Shown in pieces: positions 38,658-47,184 of a DNA stretch of 64,000 nt (positions are counted from its first letter, which is position 1; the number at the start of each line of letters is the position of its first letter). This DNA is from an uncultured Anaerolineae bacterium (lineage in GTDB: Bacteria; Chloroflexota; Anaerolineae; Anaerolineales; Villigracilaceae). The stretch lies in the NCBI GenBank assembly GCA_903846015.1, contig CAIMZS010000627.1, positions 1 through 64,000 of the forward strand, read 5' to 3'. The position numbers and the translations under genes were made by a program. The notes beneath the pieces are model-generated. The model saw only the letters and a program-made list of their open reading frames with translations. It was not told where the DNA came from and searched no databases.

Positions 38658-41576
38658 TTAAGAGAGAAGATTTGGGGACAAACTAACCCGAAAGCCACGA
38701 CTGCGGAACCCGTCGTCCGGGTTGTACCAGAGACGGCAGGCACAGCGCGCGTAGTCTTGATTGTAGTTGAACGCGCCGCCGCGCAGGGGCAAAGTTTCGT
38801 GGTCCTGATCCCAAAAATTCGCCTGCCACTCCCAAACATTGCCGGACATGTCCATCAGATGATATGGCTGGCTTTCACCCCGCGGATACATCCACACCGG
38901 CGTGGTGCGGTTGATAGCGCTTTCCACAGTATTGGCATAATCAACTATTTCTTTTTCAACCCGCAGTTTTCCCCAGGCGTAGCGCTGCCCGTCTTCACCT
39001 CCAGCGGCAAGCACCCATTCCTGCTCGGTCGGCAGGCGCACAAGCGCTGGCTTTGAGAGACCCTGTCGACCTTCCTCCAATTCATCCCAATGCCAGCCCA
39101 ACCATTTGCAATAGGCATTGGCTTCATACCAGGAAACCCCCACCACCGGCGCACAGGCGCGGCTCTTGCCAAAACGCGGATCATTCCAATAGCGCGGGGT
39201 GACTTTGTTGCGCTCGTCCCAGTTTTTTTTCAACCAGGTGTAACCTGCGTCACCCCCACTGCCCAGTCGGGCATATTTTTTCTGTGCGTGAGCATATTGG
39301 GGGAAATCGTTCCAGAAAATTTCGAGATGAAAGTCCTCGGCTGCCAGGAAGCGGGCATATTGAAGATTGGTGACCGGGTATTTGGCAATCTGGAAAGCCG
39401 GAGATTGTGTCCCTGAAATCGGAATGAAGCTGTGCAGGTCGCCGGGCAAATAGCCCAGCTCATCGGCCAGGTCGGCACATTCGGCGCGCGTGGAGGGCTG
39501 CGTCGGCGTGGAGGTGGCTAATTTGATCAGTTCGTCGCGCGTTTCGCGCACCACCTTGCGGATGAAATATTCGCTGCCCACATCCACAATGGCTTTCCCG
39601 GCCAGAAGAGCAGGCAATCCCTGCTGGCCCGCGTTGCCATCCTCATCGCGCATACGCAAATCAAGCACAAACCCATCCAATTCCTGGCTGCCGTTAATCA
39701 TCAACTGTCCAGCCGCTAGCAAAAGCACCTCGCGCCAACGCGGGTTGGCCCAATGCTTTTTAATCATGGCGCGCCGCTCGCTTTCCTTGCGCGTGGCAAT
39801 TTCGACACCCGCCAGGTATTCCTCAAGCGTCAGGTGGAAAAAGCCGATCTGCCCGGGGCTGCGCTCAATCAGCAGGCCAACTTCCTCACGGGCATGGCGC
39901 ATGAACATTTCAGCCAGTTCAGCGGCTTTTTCATCCTTCAGTTCATCATCTTTTTCAACCAGCAAATGTTTGATCCGGGTCTGCCAATCTTTTTCGGGCA
40001 TGACCCCGCCCGGCTCATTTTCGTGCACCCAATAAGCCAGCGAGGCCAGCATCGGCGCAATCCGTGAAACCGGGAGGACCTGATAAATTGAAAGGCTGCG
40101 TATGTTCTGCGCCTGTCGCCAACTCTCGATCATGGTCTGGGTCACGATCTGGTACAGGCGCACGCGTTCATTGGGCAGACGTGTGCCCAGCTTGTGGATC
40201 ATGGCCAGGATGGTTAATAGCAAGGGATTAATCGCCAGGCGCTGGATACTGGCCGAGCGTAAAATATCGCTCATGAGCGGCTCAACCGAGGCTTGAGCTG
40301 CTCGATAATAATCCTGGCTCGCAAGCCCCGGATGGTTCTTTTGTTCGTGGGCCGCAAACCAGCGCAAGAGAAATTCGCGCACTTCATCGGGCATGGCCAG
40401 CGTGCTTAATTCCATTTCATCGAAATCCTGCAAATCACCGCGCCGGTAACCTTCCAGGCGGCTGGTGACGATGATGCGGTTCTGACAATCGGGTTGGCAG
40501 CGCTGGCGGGAAAATCGCTGGACTTCGGTCAAGACTGCCGAACGCAGCGTCTTGCCTTTGATGAGGGTATCGCCGACATCGCCGACTTCATCGAGGCCAT
40601 CCAGCAGCAGCAGGCACAGGCCCTTGTCAAGGGCGATTTGCAAAAATTCGCCAATATTAGGCGTCCCAGGGCAGTAATACGGGCCGACACTTTCCATCAA
40701 GAATATCTCAAACGCCAATCCGGAATCGTCTTTTAACCTTTCAGCATACTGGGCCAAACGCACATACACCGGCAGATACGGAAACTCCAGCCTTAAACGG
40801 GCTGCGCCCACCTGGCCGCGCGCCAGCATCAAGGCGATAAACTTGAGCGAGACGGTCTTGCCGCTGCCCGGTTTCCCCAGGATGACCAGCTTTTCGGTGC
40901 CGGCCAATGCATCTGAAACTCGTTTTTGCTGTTGGCGCAGTTCGGTGATCAGGCGGCGGGTGTCATCGGCCTGAAGCATTTCCTCCTGTTCGGCTTCGCG
41001 TTCGCGCTCAGAGCGCAGATGGATTAAGCCGGGCTCGAGATAGACACTTTCAAGCGGCAGGGATCTGAGCGCCAGGTTGGCATCCGGTTTGGAGGTCAAT
41101 AACTGCGGAGAAAGTCCGCGTGTCTCCAGGTTTTCGAAATCCAACCGGATGCTGCGGCGGTATTTCTTTTCAATCTGCGCAGCTTCCTGCTCAGAGAGAC
41201 CCTGTTTGATCCAGACCACTCGCAAGGCCTGACCTTCAGGGGTTTCGACCAGCGCCAGATCGAGACGCGTCACCTGTGCCAGGAGAGCCTGCAGAATGTT
41301 GCGCTGATGGGCCTGATCCGCATAATCGAGCAGGGGCTGCCAACTTGTTTTCGCCAACCCGGCGCGTAAATGCAGCAGTACTTGCGAAAGCTCAGACACG
41401 CGCGAACGCGGCCAACCCAGGGCAGTCACAAGGTTTTCGGGCGGGGCCGCCTGAGGGTCGGTGAAGCCCACCAACGCCAGGGCCACTTCCTGCCGCAGGG
41501 CGGCATTATTGGCGGCTTGCAAGCGATCCAGTCCCTGGGCCCTGAGCCAGAGCGTCAGTTCATCCGCCTGTTCCAC
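38658..41576 (-). CDS. NACHT NTPase with C-terminal FGE-sulfatase (SUMF1/formylglycine-enzyme) domain
   Basis: Walker A 'ILGKPGSGKTVSL', Walker B 'LCLLLLDGLDEVGD'; C-terminal 'VVGVSWYEANAYCKWLG...RLPTEQEWVLAAGG...GNVWEWQ...RGGAFNYNQDYARCACR...GFRVSL'. Confidence 0.9.
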   Translation of the reverse strand: MEQADELTLWLRAQGLDRLQAANNAALRQEVALALVGFTDPQAAPPENLVTALGWPRSRVSELSQVLLHLRAGLAKTSWQPLLDYADQAHQRNILQALLAQVTRLDLALVETPEGQALRVVWIKQGLSEQEAAQIEKKYRRSIRLDFENLETRGLSPQLLTSKPDANLALRSLPLESVYLEPGLIHLRSEREREAEQEEMLQADDTRRLITELRQQQKRVSDALAGTEKLVILGKPGSGKTVSLKFIALMLARGQVGAARLRLEFPYLPVYVRLAQYAERLKDDSGLAFEIFLMESVGPYYCPGTPNIGEFLQIALDKGLCLLLLDGLDEVGDVGDTLIKGKTLRSAVLTEVQRFSRQRCQPDCQNRIIVTSRLEGYRRGDLQDFDEMELSTLAMPDEVREFLLRWFAAHEQKNHPGLASQDYYRAAQASVEPLMSDILRSASIQRLAINPLLLTILAMIHKLGTRLPNERVRLYQIVTQTMIESWRQAQNIRSLSIYQVLPVSRIAPMLASLAYWVHENEPGGVMPEKDWQTRIKHLLVEKDDELKDEKAAELAEMFMRHAREEVGLLIERSPGQIGFFHLTLEEYLAGVEIATRKESERRAMIKKHWANPRWREVLLLAAGQLMINGSQELDGFVLDLRMRDEDGNAGQQGLPALLAGKAIVDVGSEYFIRKVVRETRDELIKLATSTPTQPSTRAECADLADELGYLPGDLHSFIPISGTQSPAFQIAKYPVTNLQYARFLAAEDFHLEIFWNDFPQYAHAQKKYARLGSGGDAGYTWLKKNWDERNKVTPRYWNDPRFGKSRACAPVVGVSWYEANAYCKWLGWHWDELEEGRQGLSKPALVRLPTEQEWVLAAGGEDGQRYAWGKLRVEKEIVDYANTVESAINRTTPVWMYPRGESQPYHLMDMSGNVWEWQANFWDQDHETLPLRGGAFNYNQDYARCACRLWYNPDDGFRSRGFRVSLSPNLLS

Positions 41577-41591
41577 CGGCGCAGCGATGCT

Positions 41592-41777
41592 CTAAAGCGC
41601 GACAAGAAAGGCCGCGTGAAGCTCTTGCTCTGATTTTTTAGCGCGGTAGAAACCGGTCAGCTTTTGCTTGAACGGCTCCAGGCCAGCTTCCAGGGCCGGG
41701 TCAATAATTCCTTTTTCGGCCAGCTTTTTGGCTACTTCCAACAAGGCGATGGCAAGCAAGGCGGTATCAAATGGCAT
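41592..41777 (-). CDS. Small 61-aa protein immediately upstream of NACHT-FGE gene
   Basis: ATG with GGAGTG RBS-like sequence; 15-bp gap to the NACHT start. Confidence 0.55.
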   Translation of the reverse strand: MPFDTALLAIALLEVAKKLAEKGIIDPALEAGLEPFKQKLTGFYRAKKSEQELHAAFLVAL

Positions 41778-41802
41778 GGTATCACTCCGGTGGGCCGATC
41801 AA

Positions 41803-42147
41803 TTAAACACCTGCTGTCATTATACAATGTTCAAACCCAATTGGAGATTCCTGATGTGACACGACGGGCGAGGTTCCCCATAGAGTGGTCTGAACGTTCA
41901 TAATATTAGCGCGCCCCTCGGCCTGCAGAACTGGGCAGGTATTTTCGGCGAATGCGCCCCAGTCCACGGCTAATTCCCAGATGGTCACGATCAGGACATC
42001 CATGCTGCCCACTAGACTGCGCTGGGCTCGAAATTCAATCAAGCCAGGCGGTTTCAACGTACCTTCAATCGCCTTTTGGGCCCAGGTTCCGTAAGTTTCC
42101 GGATTATAGCTGGTTGTGAAATTCCACGTTATGTGAAATTTAACCAT
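41803..42147 (-). CDS. Hypothetical small protein (possible ABM-like fold)
   Basis: ORF starting MVKFHITWNFTTSYNPETYGTWAQKAIEGTLK. Confidence 0.45.
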   Translation of the reverse strand: MVKFHITWNFTTSYNPETYGTWAQKAIEGTLKPPGLIEFRAQRSLVGSMDVLIVTIWELAVDWGAFAENTCPVLQAEGRANIMNVQTTLWGTSPVVSHQESPIGFEHCIMTAGV

Positions 42148-42466
42148 ATTTATCATCCTGATTGGTTGGTTATGCCCCATGATTGGTGGAGCACAATTCG
42201 GTTGGATAAGCCGGGTTGCTATGTTCGTCGCCTGCCATCTACTAATTGGCGGTCAGCGGATACGGCAGCGAGCTTGGAGAATGGGATTATATTAATACTT
42301 TTATTCTATTTTTCGGGGATTTTTTCAACTATCAATTTTTCACCATCCCCAAAAATCACTATTGAATTTTATTCGAATATCACCTACAATAATTATTAGG
42401 TTAGTAATCGATAAGCAAAGCGTATCATTTACCCAGCTTGATTTATTGCCAGTATGGAGGAAACCC

Positions 42467-42703
42467 ATGTCCACACAGGTCGTAGAAACGATTTTATCGC
42501 GTGCCATGAACGATGTGGCTTTTGCTGAGAGCCTATTCACTGATCCAGAGAAGGCGGTGGCCGGTCTTGATCTGACCAACGAAGAGCTGGGTAGTATCAA
42601 GACGATAGCGCGCGCCCAGTTTGGCCAGCCAGCCGCCGCTCCTGAAGAGCGCAAGTCGATGGCGATGAGCCCGGGGCGCAATCACAACCAGAGCATGTTG
42701 TAG
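42467..42703 (+). CDS. NHLP/Os1348-like RiPP-precursor-type peptide 1
   Basis: 'VETILSRAMNDVAFAESLFTDPEKAVAGLDLTNEELGSI...PEERKSM' leader, C-term NHNQSML; GGAGG RBS. Confidence 0.8.
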   Translation: MSTQVVETILSRAMNDVAFAESLFTDPEKAVAGLDLTNEELGSIKTIARAQFGQPAAAPEERKSMAMSPGRNHNQSML

Positions 42704-42783
42704 ATATAAGGTTGTAGACTGAGATTGCCACACCGCTGTAGAACGCGGTTCGCAATGACCTGATATGGATAAGGAGAAAACAT

Positions 42784-43026
42784 ATGTCCGAACAAACTGT
42801 TGAAACGATTTTGACCCGCGCCATGAATGATGCTGCCTTTGCCGAAAGCCTGTTCGCTGATCCCGGCGCTGCCCTGGCTGGTTTTGATCTGACCGCCGAA
42901 GAGTTGACGGGTATCACGAGTATGTCGCGTGCGGAATTCGGCCAGCTTGCCGCGGTTTCGCCTGAAGAGCGCAAGTCGATGGCAAGACCATTTGGGGGTT
43001 TTAACCACAACGAAGGCATGTTGTAG
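42784..43026 (+). CDS. NHLP/Os1348-like RiPP-precursor-type peptide 2
   Basis: Paralog of 42467-42703; C-term ARPFGGFNHNEGML; AAGGAG RBS. Confidence 0.82.
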   Translation: MSEQTVETILTRAMNDAAFAESLFADPGAALAGFDLTAEELTGITSMSRAEFGQLAAVSPEERKSMARPFGGFNHNEGML

Positions 43027-43126
43027 ATCGAGATCGCCGCACCCGGCGGCCACAGGCAAGAGCGAGATTGCCACACCGCTGTGGAACGTGGTTCGCAATA
43101 ACCTGATATGGATAAGGAGAAAACGC

Positions 43127-43375
43127 ATGACTACACAAAATGTTGAGACGATTTTAGCACGTGCCATGAGCGACTCGGCATTTGCCGAGAGCCTGTTCGC
43201 TGATCCGGCTGCTGCCCTGGCCGGGTTTGACCTGACTGCCGAAGAGATGGCGAATATCAAAGGCATGTCGCGCGCGGAGTTTGGCCAGTTTGCTGCGGCT
43301 TCGCCGGAAGAGCGCAAGTCAATGGCGAGACCGGGTAACGGTTGGAACCATAATGAAGGCATGATGATGATATAA
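43127..43375 (+). CDS. NHLP/Os1348-like RiPP-precursor-type peptide 3
   Basis: Paralog; C-term ARPGNGWNHNEGMMMI; AAGGAG RBS. Confidence 0.82.
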   Translation: MTTQNVETILARAMSDSAFAESLFADPAAALAGFDLTAEEMANIKGMSRAEFGQFAAASPEERKSMARPGNGWNHNEGMMMI

Positions 43376-43481
43376 GGTTGTAGATCGAGATTGCCGCACG
43401 GGATCTACAGGCAAGAGCGAGATTGCCACACCGCTTTGGAACGCGGTTCGCAATGACCTGATATGGATAAGGAGAAAACGC

Positions 43482-43796
43482 ATGACTACACAAAATGTTG
43501 AGACGATTTTAGCACGTGCCATGAGCGACGCGGCTTTTGCTGAGAGCCTGTTCGCTGATCCGGCTGCTGCCCTGGCGGGTCTTGATCTGACTGCCGAAGA
43601 ACTGGCGAGTATCAAGGGTATGTCGCGCACGGATTTTGATCAATTTACTGCTACGGCGCCCGAAGAACGCAAGTCGATGATGTATATCACTGGAGGTGGT
43701 GTTCGAATCCAGCATAACGAGAGCATGCTTTCGGGAAACCCATCGTTGGGTTTTTATTGCCTTGTCCCCCAAATAAGGCATGATATCGGATTTTAG
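43482..43796 (+). CDS. NHLP/Os1348-like RiPP-precursor-type peptide 4 (extended C-terminus)
   Basis: Paralog; reads past HNESML into a terminator-like hairpin. Confidence 0.78.
   Translation: MTTQNVETILARAMSDAAFAESLFADPAAALAGLDLTAEELASIKGMSRTDFDQFTATAPEERKSMMYITGGGVRIQHNESMLSGNPSLGFYCLVPQIRHDIGF
43732..43757 (+). terminator. Terminator/attenuator-like hairpin overlapping 3' end of precursor 4
   Basis: GGAAACCCA-TCGT-TGGGTTTTTATT. Confidence 0.55.
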
Positions 43797-43810
43797 AAGG
43801 AGAGTACCCT

Positions 43811-44023
43811 ATGGAATGTTGGCACTGCAGCCGGCCAGCGCATGGCGTCTGCCGCTTCTGCGGTAGAGCCGTGTGCCGTGATCATGCCCAGAAAATGCCC
43901 TTTATCCTTGAAATCTTCAAGGACAAGGAAGGCCGGAACAAGGCCGTGGTGGTGGATGACACCCTGTACTGCGGGGTGTGCAAACCAAAAGAAACCCCGA
44001 TCATATTAAAGAACCTGGAATGA
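43811..44023 (+). CDS. Small zinc-binding protein (B-box-like Cys/His)
   Basis: 'CWHCSRPAHGVCRFCGRAVCRDHAQK...CGVC'; ATGA overlap with next gene. Confidence 0.75.
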   Translation: MECWHCSRPAHGVCRFCGRAVCRDHAQKMPFILEIFKDKEGRNKAVVVDDTLYCGVCKPKETPIILKNLE

Positions 44024-47000
44024 TCGCATCCCAACCGGAAACACTGCAAAGCAAGCCTGGCGCAAGTCAGGCTGTTTCATCTCCCGCCCACTTCCCCGCC
44101 TGGTGGCCAACTGTGACGGTTGAAACTTCCGTCCCCGATGCGCCCGCTGAAGATCCAGGCCTGTGGGCTGCGCTCAAGGCGCTGCTTGATGTGCAGCAAT
44201 TCAAACCCGCCCAAGCACAAGGAATCATCTCAAAGGAGATGAACGACGGCAGCGGGCATCACTTCCTGCTCAAAAACCCGCGCACCCATTCCTACGCACG
44301 CCTGCTGGCGGAAGAATTTTGGATCTGGGAGAACATGCTGGGCGAGAAAACTGTCCAGCAGCTCGTGTTCGCTTATTTCATGAAGTATAAAGCCTTCGCA
44401 TTCGCCGCAATCGTCTCGCTGGTAGAGCGCCTGCGGGAAGCCACCATGCTCAGCGAAGCGCCCAACCATCTTTACACAGATGTCACTCAGGCAGTCCAGG
44501 AACAATCCAGCGTGAATAAACTAACCTGGTTTGCGCGCACCGTGCTGACCAAGGAATTCACCATCAAGCGGCTGGATCTGCACCTGGATAGGATCCATCG
44601 TTACGGCGGTTGGCTGCTGTTTGTCTGGCCGGTGCAGCTTCTTTTTCTGTTGGTCTCCCTGCTCGGCATTTATCTTTTCATCGTGCTTACCAGTAACCCA
44701 CAGTACAAGCTGCTGCAGCTGGATGCCGCCATCCAGATCGGGCTGATGTCCTATATCCCGCTCGTCATCCATGAATTCGGTCACGCCATTACCGCCAAGC
44801 ACGTTGGCTGTGAGGTGTATAAGGGCGGCGTGATGCTGTATTACGGCATGCCGGCCGCTTTTGTGGATACCACCGACGTGTGGATGTTCAGCAAGAAGGC
44901 CAGGCTTTCGGTGACGTGGGCCGGGCCGTACACCGGGTATATCCTGGGTGGCATCGCGTCGATCGTGGTTTACCTGTTTCCGGCGCTGCCGCAGGCCTCG
45001 TTGCTGCTGCAGCTTGCCATGGTGTCGTTCATCACATCCACACTGAACATCCTGCCGCTGCTCAAACTGGACGGCTATTACCTGCTGTCTGACTCGCTCG
45101 AAATCCCGCGCCTGCGCGAACGTTCGATGGAGTTCATCACCCACCAATTGCGCATCAAACTGGTCAAACGTGAAAAATGGAGCCGCGAAGAACGGATCTT
45201 CCTGGTTTTCGGTCTGTTGGCGTTTCTCTCCACTTTTTATTTCACCTGGTCGGGCATCGAGTTTTGGGATAGCCAGGCCTCGCAAAGCTTGGGAAACCTG
45301 TTCAACTTGAAGGGTAACTTCCTGGGGCAAGCGCTGGCCGTACTATTGATCCTGCTGGCTGTTTCCATGATCCTGTATTCGCTCACAATGGTGGTGGATG
45401 GCGCCAGGCGGCTGGGCGCCTGGCTGCTCAGCAAGGGCATGTTCTCCACCCGCGGCCGGTCTGCGCTGATCATCGCGCTTGGCGCGCTGGTGCTGACGGT
45501 TCTGCCGCGCCCGCTGCTCCCCACGCTTTCGGTGTGGGTGCTGCAGATCGGCGCGCTGTTGGTCTTGCTGTTCGCGAGTTGGCTGGCGATCAGCATGTTC
45601 AACGGTATGCGCGGCTCGCTCCACGCCGCCATGTGGCTTCCGGCGGCGCTATCTGCGCTGGTTGGCAGCCTGGGTATCATCGTGCAGCTCAACAGCCGCT
45701 GGCAGGCAGTGGGTTGGGGTTTGCAGGCGGCCGGGATTGTCCCGTTGATGGGCGTCTTCATCCTGGCGGGTCGCCTGCTGGGTGGATTGCGTGGTGCCTG
45801 GCGGGAAGTTTCGCTGTGGCTGCTGGCGGCTGGCGGCCTTGTGTGGGCTATCTCCCTTTTCTCATTCCTGGAAGTGCGCCTGCTGGCGGGTCTGTTGATG
45901 CTGGGCGGCCTGCTACATTGGCGCATGCGTCCGGCCACACAAATCAACCCAACCGAGTCAAGTAATTCCGGCAGCACTCGCCAGAAATTGGTGAGCGTTT
46001 TTGACAGCATGAAATCGACATTGCTCTCAGAGCTTGCGCTGGATTTTGGCGCTCAGACGCGCGCCAGGGTGGAAAGCGGGGCCTATCGCCCAGGCCGTGA
46101 GAGCGCTGGCAAAACCGAGTTCGCCGCCACACAAGCCTTTATGACGCCCGGTGATTACGGCGGCGCGCTGGCGCTCATGCTGGAGGAATTGCTGGTCGGC
46201 GTGGAACGCGCCGCCGGTAAAAAGTATGCCTCGCACGCGCTGGCAACCAGTTTCGATCACCTGGATTGGGAGCTGCAGGAGACCGCCGAAGATTACATCC
46301 TGAAATTTGTGGCGCACGCGGGAGGGCTAAGCACTGAACTCTCTGCCCGGCACAACGACCTGGACGGTTTCTTGCGCTCTGTACCGATGTTCGCCGGGCT
46401 GGGCGCCGCCGATTTGAAGGCACTGGCCAGGCAGTTCAAACCACGCATGTGCAAGCCCAACGAGATCATCGTCCAGGCCGGTGACGTGGGTGACAGCTTT
46501 TACATCCTGCGAGCCGGTCGCGCGGTGGTGCTCTCCCGCACCGGCTCGATCTTTAACACGCTGGGACGCGGCGATTATTTTGGCGAGGCGGCTCTGCTGA
46601 CGAACGAAAAGCGCAATGCTACCATCCAGGCCCTGACGCCAGTCGAAGTGCTCAGCCTGAGCAAACAACAGTTTGATGGTTTGATCCGCAGCAACATCCA
46701 GTTTGACGAAAAATCGCGCCAGGAGATCCACCGCCTGGGCGTGCTCAGGCAGGTTCCGCTCTTTGAGCAGTTTACCGGTTGGGAGTTGAAAAAGCTGGCC
46801 CAGAAATTGGAAAACATTGACTTCTCCAGCGGGGGCACGGTCTTCAAGCAGGGCCAGCCCGGCTACCGTTTTTACATCATTGAAAAGGGCAAGGTCAGCG
46901 TTCAGATCGATGGCGAACAGCGCGCTACGCTGGGGGCGGGCGAATATTTCGGCGAGATCGCACTGTTGATGGATGCGCCGCGCACCGCCACACTGGTTGC

Positions 47001-47184
47001 CCTTTCGCCGGTGGTGCTGTTTGCCCTGCAGGCAGCGGACTTTAAAACGCTGATCCAGGATTCGAATTCCGCGAAGCAGGCTCTTGAACGCGCCAGCTCC
47101 AGGCGCGTGCTCTCCAATGAGCGTTGGACTCGCCAGGAGACCGGTCGCGGCCTGGCGCCCTTCGCCGAGAGGGTTGGTTCTTGA
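44020..47184 (+). CDS. Site-2-protease-like (M50) membrane metalloprotease with two C-terminal cyclic-nucleotide-binding domains
   Basis: 'VIHEFGHAITAKHVG' HExxH; 'NILPLLKLDGYYLLSD' second M50 motif; many TM; two CNB blocks ending 'GEAALLTNEKRNATIQAL' and 'GEIALLMDAPRTATLVAL'. Confidence 0.88.
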   Translation: MIASQPETLQSKPGASQAVSSPAHFPAWWPTVTVETSVPDAPAEDPGLWAALKALLDVQQFKPAQAQGIISKEMNDGSGHHFLLKNPRTHSYARLLAEEFWIWENMLGEKTVQQLVFAYFMKYKAFAFAAIVSLVERLREATMLSEAPNHLYTDVTQAVQEQSSVNKLTWFARTVLTKEFTIKRLDLHLDRIHRYGGWLLFVWPVQLLFLLVSLLGIYLFIVLTSNPQYKLLQLDAAIQIGLMSYIPLVIHEFGHAITAKHVGCEVYKGGVMLYYGMPAAFVDTTDVWMFSKKARLSVTWAGPYTGYILGGIASIVVYLFPALPQASLLLQLAMVSFITSTLNILPLLKLDGYYLLSDSLEIPRLRERSMEFITHQLRIKLVKREKWSREERIFLVFGLLAFLSTFYFTWSGIEFWDSQASQSLGNLFNLKGNFLGQALAVLLILLAVSMILYSLTMVVDGARRLGAWLLSKGMFSTRGRSALIIALGALVLTVLPRPLLPTLSVWVLQIGALLVLLFASWLAISMFNGMRGSLHAAMWLPAALSALVGSLGIIVQLNSRWQAVGWGLQAAGIVPLMGVFILAGRLLGGLRGAWREVSLWLLAAGGLVWAISLFSFLEVRLLAGLLMLGGLLHWRMRPATQINPTESSNSGSTRQKLVSVFDSMKSTLLSELALDFGAQTRARVESGAYRPGRESAGKTEFAATQAFMTPGDYGGALALMLEELLVGVERAAGKKYASHALATSFDHLDWELQETAEDYILKFVAHAGGLSTELSARHNDLDGFLRSVPMFAGLGAADLKALARQFKPRMCKPNEIIVQAGDVGDSFYILRAGRAVVLSRTGSIFNTLGRGDYFGEAALLTNEKRNATIQALTPVEVLSLSKQQFDGLIRSNIQFDEKSRQEIHRLGVLRQVPLFEQFTGWELKKLAQKLENIDFSSGGTVFKQGQPGYRFYIIEKGKVSVQIDGEQRATLGAGEYFGEIALLMDAPRTATLVALSPVVLFALQAADFKTLIQDSNSAKQALERASSRRVLSNERWTRQETGRGLAPFAERVGS

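Noticed and set aside
38620-38665. Short CCAGAG-type tandem repeat (CAGAGCCCCAGAGGCCAGAGTACCAGAGACCAGAGTT)
   Set aside because: Simple low-complexity microsatellite-like sequence downstream of the SDR/NACHT genes. No functional reading could be supported.
38658-39400. Diversity-generating retroelement target (FGE fold of the NACHT protein)
   Set aside because: FGE/C-type-lectin folds are common DGR targets, but no reverse transcriptase or template repeat was seen in the window.
44521-45330. Long antisense ORF (269 aa) opposite the M50-CNB gene
   Set aside because: It lies wholly antisense to a clear CDS, with low-complexity composition typical of reverse-frame ORFs. Similar antisense ORFs (21810-22457, 27319-27870, 46327-47298, 45237-46010) were rejected for the same reason.
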